DNA from: Parapusillimonas granuli | GTDB lineage: Bacteria > Pseudomonadota > Gammaproteobacteria > Burkholderiales > Burkholderiaceae_B | Assembly (NCBI RefSeq): GCF_013416525.1 | Contig: NZ_JACCEM010000002.1 | Location: forward strand, 248,001-312,000 | Direction of reading: 5' to 3' | Length of the DNA: 64,000 bases | Shown: piece by piece, positions 46,435 to 54,996 of the stretch | Layout: every line of letters starts with the position of its first letter | How positions within the stretch are numbered: the first letter of the stretch is position 1 | Program-made: the position numbers and the translations under genes | The notes under the pieces: model-generated | Told to the model about the DNA's origin: nothing | The model's input: the letters and a program-made list of their open reading frames with translations, nothing else | Database searches by the model: none

Positions 46435-49194
46435 ATGATGGCGCTCGTCAAAAAATACGCCCGCGGCATCCGCGCCCCCGGCTTCGGATCCTCGGGCCAG
46501 CGCGAAATCGCCTCCACCATATGGGACGTGGTCTGGCGCTTCCGCCGGCGCACCGCGGCCGCGCTGGCCCTGCTGGTCGCCGCCAAAGTGTTCGCCCTGC
46601 TGGTGCCGGTCGCCCTGAAGAACATCATAGACGGGCTGGGCGCCGCGCCCGGCGCACTGTCCCTGCCCGTCTTCCTGCTGCTGGCCTATGCCTTGCTGCG
46701 CTTTCTGTCGGGCCTGTTCACCGAACTGCGCGACATGGCCTTCGCCAGGGTGGCGGCCACGGCGGTCGCGGATTTCACCGTAAGGGTGTTCGACCATCTG
46801 CACCATCTGGGCGCGCGCTTCCACGGCGGCCAGCAGACGGGGGCGTTCGCGCGCGACGTCTCGCGGGGAACGGCGGGCATAGGCTTTCTGCTGGGCACCG
46901 CGCTGTTCACCGTGCTGCCGACGGTGATCGAGATCGTGTCCATCGTCATCATCCTGCTTTCGGCCTATGCCATGGGATTCGCCGGCGTGCTGGCTTTGAC
47001 CTTCATCGCCTACACCGTCTATACGATCGTGTTCACGGAAAGGCGGATCCGCCATCAGCGCGCCCTGAACGAGCTGGATTCCGCCGCCAGCGGCCACCTG
47101 GTCGACAGCCTGACGAATTACGAAACCGTGAAGCTGTACACCAGCGAGCAGGCGGAATCGCAGCGCCTGGCCGGCATCATGAACCGCTGGATCGACGTCG
47201 GCCTGGACAACCAGAAGGCGCTGTCCATTCTGCATGTGGGGCAGAGCGCGATCATCGCCGGAGGCGTCGCCACCGTCATGCTGATGGCGGGCCAGGACGT
47301 CGTCAACGGGACCCTGACGGTGGGCGACCTGGTGCTGATCAACGCCTACGTCATACAGGTGTGCCTGCCGCTCAACACGCTGGGCCTGGTCTTCCGCCAG
47401 ACCCGCGAAGCCCTGATCAACGCCGAGCGCATGTCCAATCTGCTGCGCCTGCCGACGGAAACGGAGGCGACCGACGACCTGCCCCCGCTGCGGGTCGAGG
47501 GCGGGGCCGTCAGCTTCGACAAGGTCGATTTCGCCTATGAGCCCGCCCGGCGCATCCTGCACGACGTCAGCTTTCGCATCGAGCCGGCCCAGCAGGTCGC
47601 CGTGGTCGGCGGCAGCGGGTCGGGGAAATCGACGCTGGCGCGCCTGCTGCTGCGCCTCTACGACGCCGACCGCGGCACCATCTCCATAGACGGCCAGGAC
47701 GTGCGCGCCGTCACCCAGGCCAGCCTGCGGGCCGCCATCGGCGTGGTGCCGCAGGAATCCCTGCTGTTCAACAACACCATTTTCTACAACATCGCTTACG
47801 GCCGGCCGGGGGCGAGCGTGGCCCAGGTGATAGACGCCGCCAAGGCCGCCCGCATCCACGACCTGATAGAAAGCCTGCCCGCCCAGTACGACACCTCGGT
47901 CGGCGAGCGGGGCGTCAAGCTGTCGGGCGGCGAGCGCCAGCGCATCGCCATCGCGCGGGCCTTTCTCAAGAACCCGCCCATCCTCGTGCTCGATGAAGCC
48001 ACCTCGGCGCTGGACACGAGGACGGAACGGGCCATTCAGCAGGAGCTGAAACAGCTGTCGCGCGGGCGCAGCACGCTGATCATCGCGCACCGCCTGTCCA
48101 CCATCGTCGATGCCGACCAGATCCTGGTCATGGACCATGGCCGCATCGTCGAGCGCGGCACGCACCAGGAATTGCTGCGCATGCGGGGCCAGTACGCCCA
48201 GATGTGGCAGCTGCAGCTGCAGCAGGAGGCGCTGGACCAGACCGGCGCCCGCCTCAGCGCCCAGCCGATCAACCTGGTGGCCCTGGTGGCCGGCGTGATC
48301 GATTCGCTGCGGGCCGCCATCGACGCGCGCGGCATCGTGCTCTATACCTCGATCCGCGCCGACGCCGCGCGCGTGACGGGCGATCCGGCCGCGCTGCAGC
48401 GGCTGCTCGCGGAAATGCTGGAGAACGCCATCGCCTTCACGCCGCCCGACGGACGCATCGCGATAGGCCTGGAGCGCCAGGGCGGCGACGTCGCCGTGGC
48501 CATCACCGACGGCCGCCTGACGCATCGCGCCGAAGAGGCCGCCGCCCCGCCCGGGGAGGCCGAAGCGCCCCTGCCCGTGGTGATGGGCGAGGCCGAGGTG
48601 GAGCTGCTCGATCCGCTGCGCGCCAGCGCCCTGATGGAGCAGATGGGCGGGCGCTTCGAGACGCAACCCACCGCGGACGGCTCCGGGCTGGCGTTCATTC
48701 TGCGCATGCCTTTGCGCGCCGTCGTGGACCAGGCGCCCCGCCCCCTGCCCCAGCCCGCGATTCCCGAGCCGCTCAAGGGCCTGAACATCTACGTCGTGGA
48801 CGATTTGCAGGAAGCGCGCATGCTGCTTGGGGAGTCCCTGGAGGACCATGGCGCCCGGACGGTGCGATTCGCATCGGGCGAAACGGCGATCGAGGCGCTG
48901 AACGAGCAAACGCAGGACCGCTGGCCGGACGTGCTGATCTGCGACATTTCCCTGGGAGAGATAGACGGCTACCAGGTGATGGGCAGGATCCGGCAACTGG
49001 AGGAAAAGCGCAGCGTGCCGCTTTCCCGCCGCCTGCCCGCCATCGCGCTTTCCGGGCATTCCGCCAACGAAGACCGGCTTTATGCATTGCTGGCGGGCTT
49101 CCAGGTCTATATGACCAAGCCGGTGGACCCGCGCGAGCTGGTCGCCACGGTCCTCGCCCTGACCCGCGGCAGGGGGCGCCCGCCGCCCGCTTGA
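46435..49194 (+). CDS. Atm1-type ABC exporter fused to HATPase-like and receiver domains
   Basis: A 919-residue protein. Residues ~25-325 are an ABC exporter membrane domain of the Atm1/HMT1 group (YETVKLYTSEQAESQR is typical). The nucleotide-binding domain (~350-580) is complete: Walker A GGSGSGKST near 391, LSGGERQR, VLDEATSALD and AHRLST. Residues ~600-765 resemble a histidine kinase catalytic domain: DPAALQRLLAEMLENAIAFTPPDG is an N-box, but there is no dimerisation histidine domain, G-boxes are poor and GLGL is absent. Residues ~782-910 are a full receiver with VVDD, Asp837 in LICDISLGEIDGYQ, LSGHS and MTKPVDP. I know no described family with this order. Confidence 0.93.
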   Translation: MMALVKKYARGIRAPGFGSSGQREIASTIWDVVWRFRRRTAAALALLVAAKVFALLVPVALKNIIDGLGAAPGALSLPVFLLLAYALLRFLSGLFTELRDMAFARVAATAVADFTVRVFDHLHHLGARFHGGQQTGAFARDVSRGTAGIGFLLGTALFTVLPTVIEIVSIVIILLSAYAMGFAGVLALTFIAYTVYTIVFTERRIRHQRALNELDSAASGHLVDSLTNYETVKLYTSEQAESQRLAGIMNRWIDVGLDNQKALSILHVGQSAIIAGGVATVMLMAGQDVVNGTLTVGDLVLINAYVIQVCLPLNTLGLVFRQTREALINAERMSNLLRLPTETEATDDLPPLRVEGGAVSFDKVDFAYEPARRILHDVSFRIEPAQQVAVVGGSGSGKSTLARLLLRLYDADRGTISIDGQDVRAVTQASLRAAIGVVPQESLLFNNTIFYNIAYGRPGASVAQVIDAAKAARIHDLIESLPAQYDTSVGERGVKLSGGERQRIAIARAFLKNPPILVLDEATSALDTRTERAIQQELKQLSRGRSTLIIAHRLSTIVDADQILVMDHGRIVERGTHQELLRMRGQYAQMWQLQLQQEALDQTGARLSAQPINLVALVAGVIDSLRAAIDARGIVLYTSIRADAARVTGDPAALQRLLAEMLENAIAFTPPDGRIAIGLERQGGDVAVAITDGRLTHRAEEAAAPPGEAEAPLPVVMGEAEVELLDPLRASALMEQMGGRFETQPTADGSGLAFILRMPLRAVVDQAPRPLPQPAIPEPLKGLNIYVVDDLQEARMLLGESLEDHGARTVRFASGETAIEALNEQTQDRWPDVLICDISLGEIDGYQVMGRIRQLEEKRSVPLSRRLPAIALSGHSANEDRLYALLAGFQVYMTKPVDPRELVATVLALTRGRGRPPPA

Positions 49195-49248
49195 TGTCCA
49201 TGCCCCGAGGCATGGAAACCGGCATGACTTTCACACATGGAGGTGTAT

Positions 49249-49812
49249 ATGAACGGCAAGGCGATTTCACCCTCGATTTCGGAATGGCCCGGAGACGCCC
49301 GGGAAGCGGCGCAACTGGTCGTCGACCAATACGGCGAGCCCGATGAAGTGAGCGCAAGCCAGGTCGTCTGGCACAAGCCGGGCCCCTGGAAGCGCATCGT
49401 CGCCACGCGCGAGGTGCACGATCACAACTTCCCCGCCCCGCACCTGGATTCGGTCGAATCCGTGATCGACTACCGCTTCCCCGCCGACAAGGCGCGGGAC
49501 GCCTACCTGTTCGACGGCAGCGTCGTCATCGACCGGACCAGGGGAGAAGTGTCCGCGCGCTGCCATGACGAGCAGGCGAATTTTCTGGCGCTGAACCTCA
49601 TGCATGACATCGCGACCGGCGCCAAGACCATGCGGCAGGCGCGCGACTACTACGCCAAGGAGTTTCTGGACTACCGCCGCAAAAAGCCCACGCCCTACAT
49701 GGAGAAACTGCGCTTCACGCCGCCCCGGGGCGGCACGGCGGATCCGGACGAACGCGCGCTGACCGACGAGGCGCTGCAGCGGGCGGTCGACGAAGGCAAG
49801 CGCGGCGGCTGA
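49249..49812 (+). CDS. Uncharacterised soluble protein
   Basis: A 187-residue protein that I do not recognise. It is hydrophilic, has no signal peptide or membrane segment, and contains many Asp/Glu/Arg. VVWHKPGPWKRIVATREVHDHNFPAPHLD is a notable His/Pro-rich segment. The ATG at 49249 follows a strong GGAGGT, which decides against an upstream ATG at 49237. It lies 54 bases after the ABC fusion gene and two bases before the PIG-L gene, so it could belong to either unit. Confidence 0.7.
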   Translation: MNGKAISPSISEWPGDAREAAQLVVDQYGEPDEVSASQVVWHKPGPWKRIVATREVHDHNFPAPHLDSVESVIDYRFPADKARDAYLFDGSVVIDRTRGEVSARCHDEQANFLALNLMHDIATGAKTMRQARDYYAKEFLDYRRKKPTPYMEKLRFTPPRGGTADPDERALTDEALQRAVDEGKRGG

Positions 49813-49814
49813 CC

Positions 49815-50558
49815 ATGTCTTCCTCGCCCTCACCGTCTTGCGTACCCGCGCCCGACCCGGCGGCGGACCTTGCGGCGGCGCTCAGCCCGCTCGTCGTGGT
49901 GTCGCCGCATTATGACGATGCCGTCTTCAGCTGCGGAGACTTGTTGTCCGCCGTGCCGGGCAGCACCGTCATCACCGTCTGCACCGGGCAGCCCCAGGAT
50001 CCGGGCATGCTGACCGACTGGGATCGCCGCTGCGGATTTTCCTGCGCCGAGCAGGCCATGCGCGAGCGCGCCCTGGAAAACGGCAAGGCCCTGGACGCCC
50101 TGCGGGCCGCCGGCGTGGACCTGGGCTTCCTGGATAGCCAGTACGCGCAGCAGCCCCGCTGCGGGCCGGATTTCCTGAGCGACACGCTGGCGTCCATGAT
50201 CGCGCAGGCCCAGCCCGCCGCCGTCTTCTTTCCCCTGGGCCTGTTCCACGAGGACCACCTGCGCGTATCGAACGCCTCGATGACGCTATGCCACCGCTTC
50301 GCGTCCATCCAGTGGTTCGCCTACGAAGACATTCCCTACAGCCAGCGGCCGGAATGGGTCGTCCGGCGGCTGGCCGAGCTGCTGGACCGGGGCGTCGCCG
50401 CCACGCCGCTGGACCCCGGCCGGCTGCCGCAAGCCAAGGCTCGCGCGGTCGCGGCCTACCGCAGCCAGTTCCGCGGCCTGGGCTACGAAGACGGCGGGCC
50501 GGTGCTGCGGCAGCGCGAGCGGTACTGGCGGCTGCATTGCAATATGGAATTCCTATGA
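49815..50558 (+). CDS. PIG-L family deacetylase
   Basis: A 247-residue LmbE/PIG-L protein. The metal motif is VVSPHYDDAVFSCGD (PHPDD form with Tyr in place of Pro), and FHEDHLRVS holds the third ligand. The family removes acetyl groups from N-acetylglucosamine-type sugars. It is coupled to the GT2 gene by an ATGA overlap, so it probably deacetylates a sugar of the glycan built by this locus. Confidence 0.9.
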   Translation: MSSSPSPSCVPAPDPAADLAAALSPLVVVSPHYDDAVFSCGDLLSAVPGSTVITVCTGQPQDPGMLTDWDRRCGFSCAEQAMRERALENGKALDALRAAGVDLGFLDSQYAQQPRCGPDFLSDTLASMIAQAQPAAVFFPLGLFHEDHLRVSNASMTLCHRFASIQWFAYEDIPYSQRPEWVVRRLAELLDRGVAATPLDPGRLPQAKARAVAAYRSQFRGLGYEDGGPVLRQRERYWRLHCNMEFL

Positions 50559-51436
50559 ACCGCGACGCCCCGGGCCGCGAAACGCGCGTGAGCGTGGTCG
50601 TGCTGACGCACAACCGCCGCGAAGAACTGTGCCGCAGCCTGGACCGCCTGCTTGCGCTGCCCGACCGCGCGCCCATCATCGTGGTCGACAATGCCGGCGC
50701 CGACGGCACCGCGCAATGCCTGGCCCAGCGCTACCCGGGCGTGTCCCTGGTCCGGTCGGAGCGCAATCTGGGGGCGGCCGGCCGCAACCTGGGCGTCGAG
50801 CGGGTGCGCACGCCCTATGTGGCCTTCTGCGACGACGACACCTGGTGGGCCGCGGGCTCGCTGCGCAAGGCGGCGGACCTGCTCGACGCCCGGCCGGACA
50901 TCGCCGTCCTGAACGCGCGCATCGTCGTCGGCCCGGACGAGCGGCCGGACCCGGCCTGCGAGGCCATGGCGGCCAGCCCGCTGGAGCACGTGCCGGGCAT
51001 CGGCCCCATGCTGACGGGCTTCATGGCCGGCGCCAACGTCATGCGCGCCAGCGCCTACCGGAAGGCGGGCGGCTACTGGCCGCCTTTCTTCATCGGCGGC
51101 GAAGAGGCGCTGCTGGCCATGGACATCCTGGATGCGGGCGGCCGCATCGTCTACGCGCCCGAACTCCTGGTCCATCACTGGCCTTCGCTCGCGCGGGACA
51201 GCGGACTGCGGCGCAGGCTGATCGCGCGCAACGCGGTCTGGACGGCGTGGCTCAGGCTGCCCTGGCCCATGGCCTTGCGGCGCAGCGCCCCGCTCCTCTT
51301 CGGCCGCGCCCTGTTCGACGCGCTGGGAGGCTGGGACCTGGTGCAGAAGAACCGGCGCGTCCTGCGCCCCGAAACCTGCGCCCTGCTGGAACGCGTGCGG
51401 CGGCACGAGGCCTCACAGGCCCGTCGACGGCAATAG
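50555..51436 (+). CDS. Glycosyltransferase, family 2
   Basis: A 293-residue GT-A glycosyltransferase. It has VSVVVLTHNRREELCRSLDRLL, VDNAGADGT and the metal/donor motif FCDDDTWW. GPMLTGFMAGANVMRASAYRKAGGYWPPFFIGGEEALL is the acceptor-side region. There are no membrane helices. It overlaps the PIG-L stop and is followed 78 bases later by ugd. Confidence 0.9.
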   Translation: MNRDAPGRETRVSVVVLTHNRREELCRSLDRLLALPDRAPIIVVDNAGADGTAQCLAQRYPGVSLVRSERNLGAAGRNLGVERVRTPYVAFCDDDTWWAAGSLRKAADLLDARPDIAVLNARIVVGPDERPDPACEAMAASPLEHVPGIGPMLTGFMAGANVMRASAYRKAGGYWPPFFIGGEEALLAMDILDAGGRIVYAPELLVHHWPSLARDSGLRRRLIARNAVWTAWLRLPWPMALRRSAPLLFGRALFDALGGWDLVQKNRRVLRPETCALLERVRRHEASQARRRQ

Positions 51437-51514
51437 GCCGGCGGGCACAAGGCTTGCTTCAACCGGACGCCGGACGCATCGCCTGTGGAAGCGTCCTCTT
51501 TCAAAGGGTTCCGT

Positions 51515-52912
51515 ATGAAGGTCGTCGTCATTGGATCGGGCTACGTTGGCCTGGTCACCGGGTGCTGTCTCGCGGAAGCGGGCAATCAAGTGGTTTGCGT
51601 CGATCACGACGCCGGCAAGGTCGCGGCCTTGCGCGCGGGGCGGCTGCCGTTCCATGAACCGGGGCTGGACGAACTGCTCGCCGCGCAGCTGCAGGCCGGC
51701 CGGCTGAGCTTCGAAACCAGCATCGCCCGCGCCATGCGGCACGCCGCCGTCGCCTTCCTGGCCGTGGGCACGCCTTCGCAGACCAACGGGAGCGCCAATC
51801 TGGAGAACCTGCTGCACTGCGTGCATGAGCTGGCGGACACGGCATTCGAAGACTGCGTCATCGTCGTCAAATCCACCGTGCCCATCGGCACGGGCGACCA
51901 TATCGAGAAACTGCTGAACGCCAAGCACGGCGCGGCCGCCGGCCAGCCCCGGGTGCGCGTCGCGTCCAATCCGGAATTCCTGGCCGAGGGCCGGGCCATC
52001 CGCGACTTCCGGCATCCCAGCCGCATCGTCGTCGGGGCCAATGACGAAGGCTCGGCCCAGGCGCTGGCCGAACTGTATGCGCCCTTCGTCGAGCGAGGCG
52101 CAAGCCTGATGTTCATGGATCGACGCAGCGCCGAGTTCGCCAAATACGCATGCAACGCCATGCTGGCCGCGCGGATATCGATGGTCAACGAACTGGCCGG
52201 GCTCGCCGGCAGCCTGGGCGCCGGCATGGAGGCCGTCTGCCGCGTGCTGAAAAGCGACCCGCGCATCGGCGCGGGCTATCTGCAGCCCGGGGCAGGCTAC
52301 GGCGGCTCCTGCCTGCCCAAAGACTTGCGCGCCCTGATCCGCAGCGCCCAGGAAGCGGGCGAGCCGGCCTACATGCTGCGCAGCGTCCAGCGGGTGAACC
52401 GCCTGCAGGGACGCAAGCTGTTCGATGCCATCCGGGACCATTTCGGCGGCGGGCTGCGCCAAAGACGCATCGCGATATGGGGCCTTTCCTTCAAGCCGGG
52501 AACGGACGACGTGCGATCGGCGCCCAGTCTCGCGCTCATTCACGCGCTGCTGGGCGCCGGCGCCACGGTGTCGGCCTATGATCCCGTGGCGATGAACGCC
52601 GCGCGGGCCGCGCTGGGCGACACCGCCACGGTCTTCGGCGAATCGGCCCTGAACGTTTGCGAGGAAGCGGACGCGCTGGTGCTGATGACGGAATGGGAGG
52701 AATTCAAGGCGCCGGATTTCGAAGCCGTGGCGGCCCGGCTGCGCGGCGGCGTGGTGTTCGACGCCCGCGGCATCTATCGGCCCGGCCTGCTGCGGCGCCA
52801 TGGCTTGCAATGCCATCGGCTGGGAGAACGGCCGGCAGGCCTGCAGGCGGGCAAGGCCGTCCGCGCGCCGCTTGCGCCGAATCCCCAGGCCGAGCCTCGC
52901 ACGCCGGGCTAG
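51515..52912 (+). CDS. ugd: UDP-glucose 6-dehydrogenase
   Basis: A 465-residue UDP-sugar dehydrogenase that makes UDP-glucuronic acid with two NAD+. It has VIGSGYVGLVTGCCLAEAG, KSTVPIGTGD, NPEFLAEGRAI, the catalytic cysteine in GAGYGGSCLPKDLRAL, and WGLSFKPGTDDVRSAP. The start at 51515 gives the canonical MKVVVIGSGYVG; an upstream GTG start adds ten residues. The product is a precursor for acidic polysaccharides. It converges on the GT4 gene. Confidence 0.94.
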   Translation: MKVVVIGSGYVGLVTGCCLAEAGNQVVCVDHDAGKVAALRAGRLPFHEPGLDELLAAQLQAGRLSFETSIARAMRHAAVAFLAVGTPSQTNGSANLENLLHCVHELADTAFEDCVIVVKSTVPIGTGDHIEKLLNAKHGAAAGQPRVRVASNPEFLAEGRAIRDFRHPSRIVVGANDEGSAQALAELYAPFVERGASLMFMDRRSAEFAKYACNAMLAARISMVNELAGLAGSLGAGMEAVCRVLKSDPRIGAGYLQPGAGYGGSCLPKDLRALIRSAQEAGEPAYMLRSVQRVNRLQGRKLFDAIRDHFGGGLRQRRIAIWGLSFKPGTDDVRSAPSLALIHALLGAGATVSAYDPVAMNAARAALGDTATVFGESALNVCEEADALVLMTEWEEFKAPDFEAVAARLRGGVVFDARGIYRPGLLRRHGLQCHRLGERPAGLQAGKAVRAPLAPNPQAEPRTPG

Positions 52913-52957
52913 GGTCCGTCAGCGTCAAAAGGCGGCCTGCTTCGTCACTCCGCTTCG

Positions 52958-53920
52958 TCAATCCGGGCGCCTGCCGGTCAGATCCGCCAGCAGGCGTTCC
53001 CAGTCCGCCACGAAACGGCCGATGCCGAAGCGTTCGCGGGCCGTGCGCTGGGCGGCCGCGCCCCATTTGCGCGCCAGGCCCGCATCGGCCAGCAGCTGGC
53101 GCGAGACGTCCAGCAGGGCCGAGGGGCGATTGTCCACGTAGCCATTGACGCCGTTCTCGATGACGTGCGGCAGCTCGGTGGCGGCGATGCCCAGCACCGG
53201 CAGGCCCGCCATCATCGCTTCCACCAGCGACAGTCCCAGGCTGGCGTATCGGATCGGCGTGAAAAAAAACCGGTAGCGGGCCATGAAGGCCGGCACCTCC
53301 AGGTTGGGCACCTCGCCCTTGCCGCCCTTCAGGGTTTCGGAGCCCATGCCGATGAGGTCCAGCGGCATGCGGGCCTGCGCCCACTCATAGATGTCCGCCC
53401 CGACACGGCGCCCGCGGGAACCGAGATTGTTGATGACCACGATGCCGCGCTCCAGCTCGCCGATGTAATGGACGCCCGGCGCTTCCGGCACGCCGTGCTC
53501 GATGACCGCGACCGGCATGTCGCCGGCGTCCCACATCAAGGCGTTGTAGTGCGTGACGTGCACCAGCACGCCCCGGTCGTGCCGGAACACATGGCGCGTG
53601 TCGGTGGGATGGGGTTCGGGCGGATTGTGCTCGATGTAGACGCTGGGCAGCTTGCGCTGGGACGGGCTCAGCAACTGCCGGCTGTCATGTTCGAAGACCG
53701 GCCGGGACTGGTAGATGACGCAATCGAACTGCTGTTCCCGCAATTGCTCGGCCGGCACCATGCTCACATTGCTCCCCCACGGTATCTTGGGGCCCAGCGC
53801 CGCGTAGCCGGGCCGGTTGCCGGGCATGACCGGGACGATGAAGCGATGCGGCAGCTGCGTCAGGGAATACAGGTAGTTGCCGTGCACGTGCCAGGTCAGG
53901 ATGCGCAAGGTGTCGGTCAT
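52958..53920 (-). CDS. Glycosyltransferase, GT4-like (GT-B)
   Basis: A 320-residue glycosyltransferase. The C-terminal RYRFFFTPIRYASLGLSLVEAMMAGLPVLGIAATELPHVI corresponds to the EX7E donor region of GT4 enzymes (ASLGLSLVEAM). The N-terminus TLRILTWHVHGNYLYSLTQ is the acceptor domain. It is the last gene of a leftward six-gene operon. Its ATG overlaps the GT9 stop by four bases. Confidence 0.88.
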   Translation of the reverse strand: MTDTLRILTWHVHGNYLYSLTQLPHRFIVPVMPGNRPGYAALGPKIPWGSNVSMVPAEQLREQQFDCVIYQSRPVFEHDSRQLLSPSQRKLPSVYIEHNPPEPHPTDTRHVFRHDRGVLVHVTHYNALMWDAGDMPVAVIEHGVPEAPGVHYIGELERGIVVINNLGSRGRRVGADIYEWAQARMPLDLIGMGSETLKGGKGEVPNLEVPAFMARYRFFFTPIRYASLGLSLVEAMMAGLPVLGIAATELPHVIENGVNGYVDNRPSALLDVSRQLLADAGLARKWGAAAQRTARERFGIGRFVADWERLLADLTGRRPD

Positions 53921-54996
53921 GGGCGGCCTCCCGAGTTCAGGCGCCTGGCCGCTTCGGCCACCACGCGGTCGACCTGCACGCCCAGGGCGCAGGGATGCCC
54001 GATGGGGCACTCATCGTAAGCGCAGGGCCGGCAGGCCATGGGGGTATGCAGCACGGTATGGCGGCTCGCATCCAGGGGCGCCCACCTGGCCACGTCGCTG
54101 CCCGAGGCAATGACGACACTGGGCAGATGCACGCCGGCCGCCACGTGCGAGATGCCCGTGTCGTTGCACACCAGCAGCCGCCCGCGCCGCAGCAGGGCGG
54201 CCAGGGCGCCCAGCGAAGTCCGCCCGCACAAGTCCACGCCGCGCGGGCCCAGGGCGTCTTTCAGGCTGCGCGCCAACGGCGCCTCGTCCTTGCTGCCGGT
54301 GATGGCGATCTGCCATCCCGCATCGGCCAGCGCCGCGGCCACCCGGGCATAGCGCTCGAGCGGCCAGCGGCGCGAGGCCAGCCTGGCCCCGGGGTGCACG
54401 AACACCGTCCGGTCCAGGGCCAGGCCCGAGCCGACCGCCACGGCATCGGCCTCCGCCTCGTCCGATGCGCCGAGCGGAAACTCCAGGCTGTCGTCGGCCG
54501 CGTCCACGCCGATGTGCCCAAGCAGGGCGAGATAGCGGTGGATCTCGTGCAGATGATCGGGCCAGGGCAGCAGGCGCCCCGGCACGGCCTGTTCCGCGTC
54601 CGGCACGAAGCCCGCCCACTGCGCGGGCGCCATCGCCCGCACGATGTCGTTGGAGCGCCGCCCGCTGCCATGCATCTGCAGCACCAGGTCGAAGGCCCGC
54701 GCGCGCATGTCGCGGTAGAACGCGGGCAAGGCGGCGGCGCGCACCGGCTGCTCCGGAAACGCCGCATCGCCGGGAAAGATCGCCAGCTCGTCCAGATACT
54801 GCGGAAAACGCCGCAGCACCGGCGCCGCGCTGTCCAGGCCCACCAAGGTGATGCGGGCTCGCGGCAGCCTGGCGCGCAGCGCGCGCAGCGCCGGGACGGC
54901 GCACAGCATGTCTCCCAGGTTCAAGGCCCGGAACACGGCGACCCTGCCGATGTCTGCCCCCCAGTCCAGGGGAGCGGTCTCGCGCGCATCCATCAT
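53917..54996 (-). CDS. Heptosyltransferase-like glycosyltransferase, family 9 (second)
   Basis: A 359-residue GT9 protein. It has VAVFRALNLGDMLCAVPALRALR, VHPGARLASRRWP and CNDTGISHVAAGVH, the donor-binding set of ADP-heptose transferases. A cysteine cluster near the C-terminus (CRPCAYDECPIGHPC) is shared with the other GT9 in this locus. It starts at 54996 with a four-base overlap onto the carbamoyltransferase stop. Confidence 0.9.
   Translation of the reverse strand: MMDARETAPLDWGADIGRVAVFRALNLGDMLCAVPALRALRARLPRARITLVGLDSAAPVLRRFPQYLDELAIFPGDAAFPEQPVRAAALPAFYRDMRARAFDLVLQMHGSGRRSNDIVRAMAPAQWAGFVPDAEQAVPGRLLPWPDHLHEIHRYLALLGHIGVDAADDSLEFPLGASDEAEADAVAVGSGLALDRTVFVHPGARLASRRWPLERYARVAAALADAGWQIAITGSKDEAPLARSLKDALGPRGVDLCGRTSLGALAALLRRGRLLVCNDTGISHVAAGVHLPSVVIASGSDVARWAPLDASRHTVLHTPMACRPCAYDECPIGHPCALGVQVDRVVAEAARRLNSGGRP

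Noticed and set aside
45871-49059. Open reading frame of over 1000 codons on the minus strand opposite the ABC fusion gene
   Set aside because: It is a shadow caused by high third-position GC in the real plus-strand gene. The product is low-complexity (Gln/His/Arg/Gly) with no domain.
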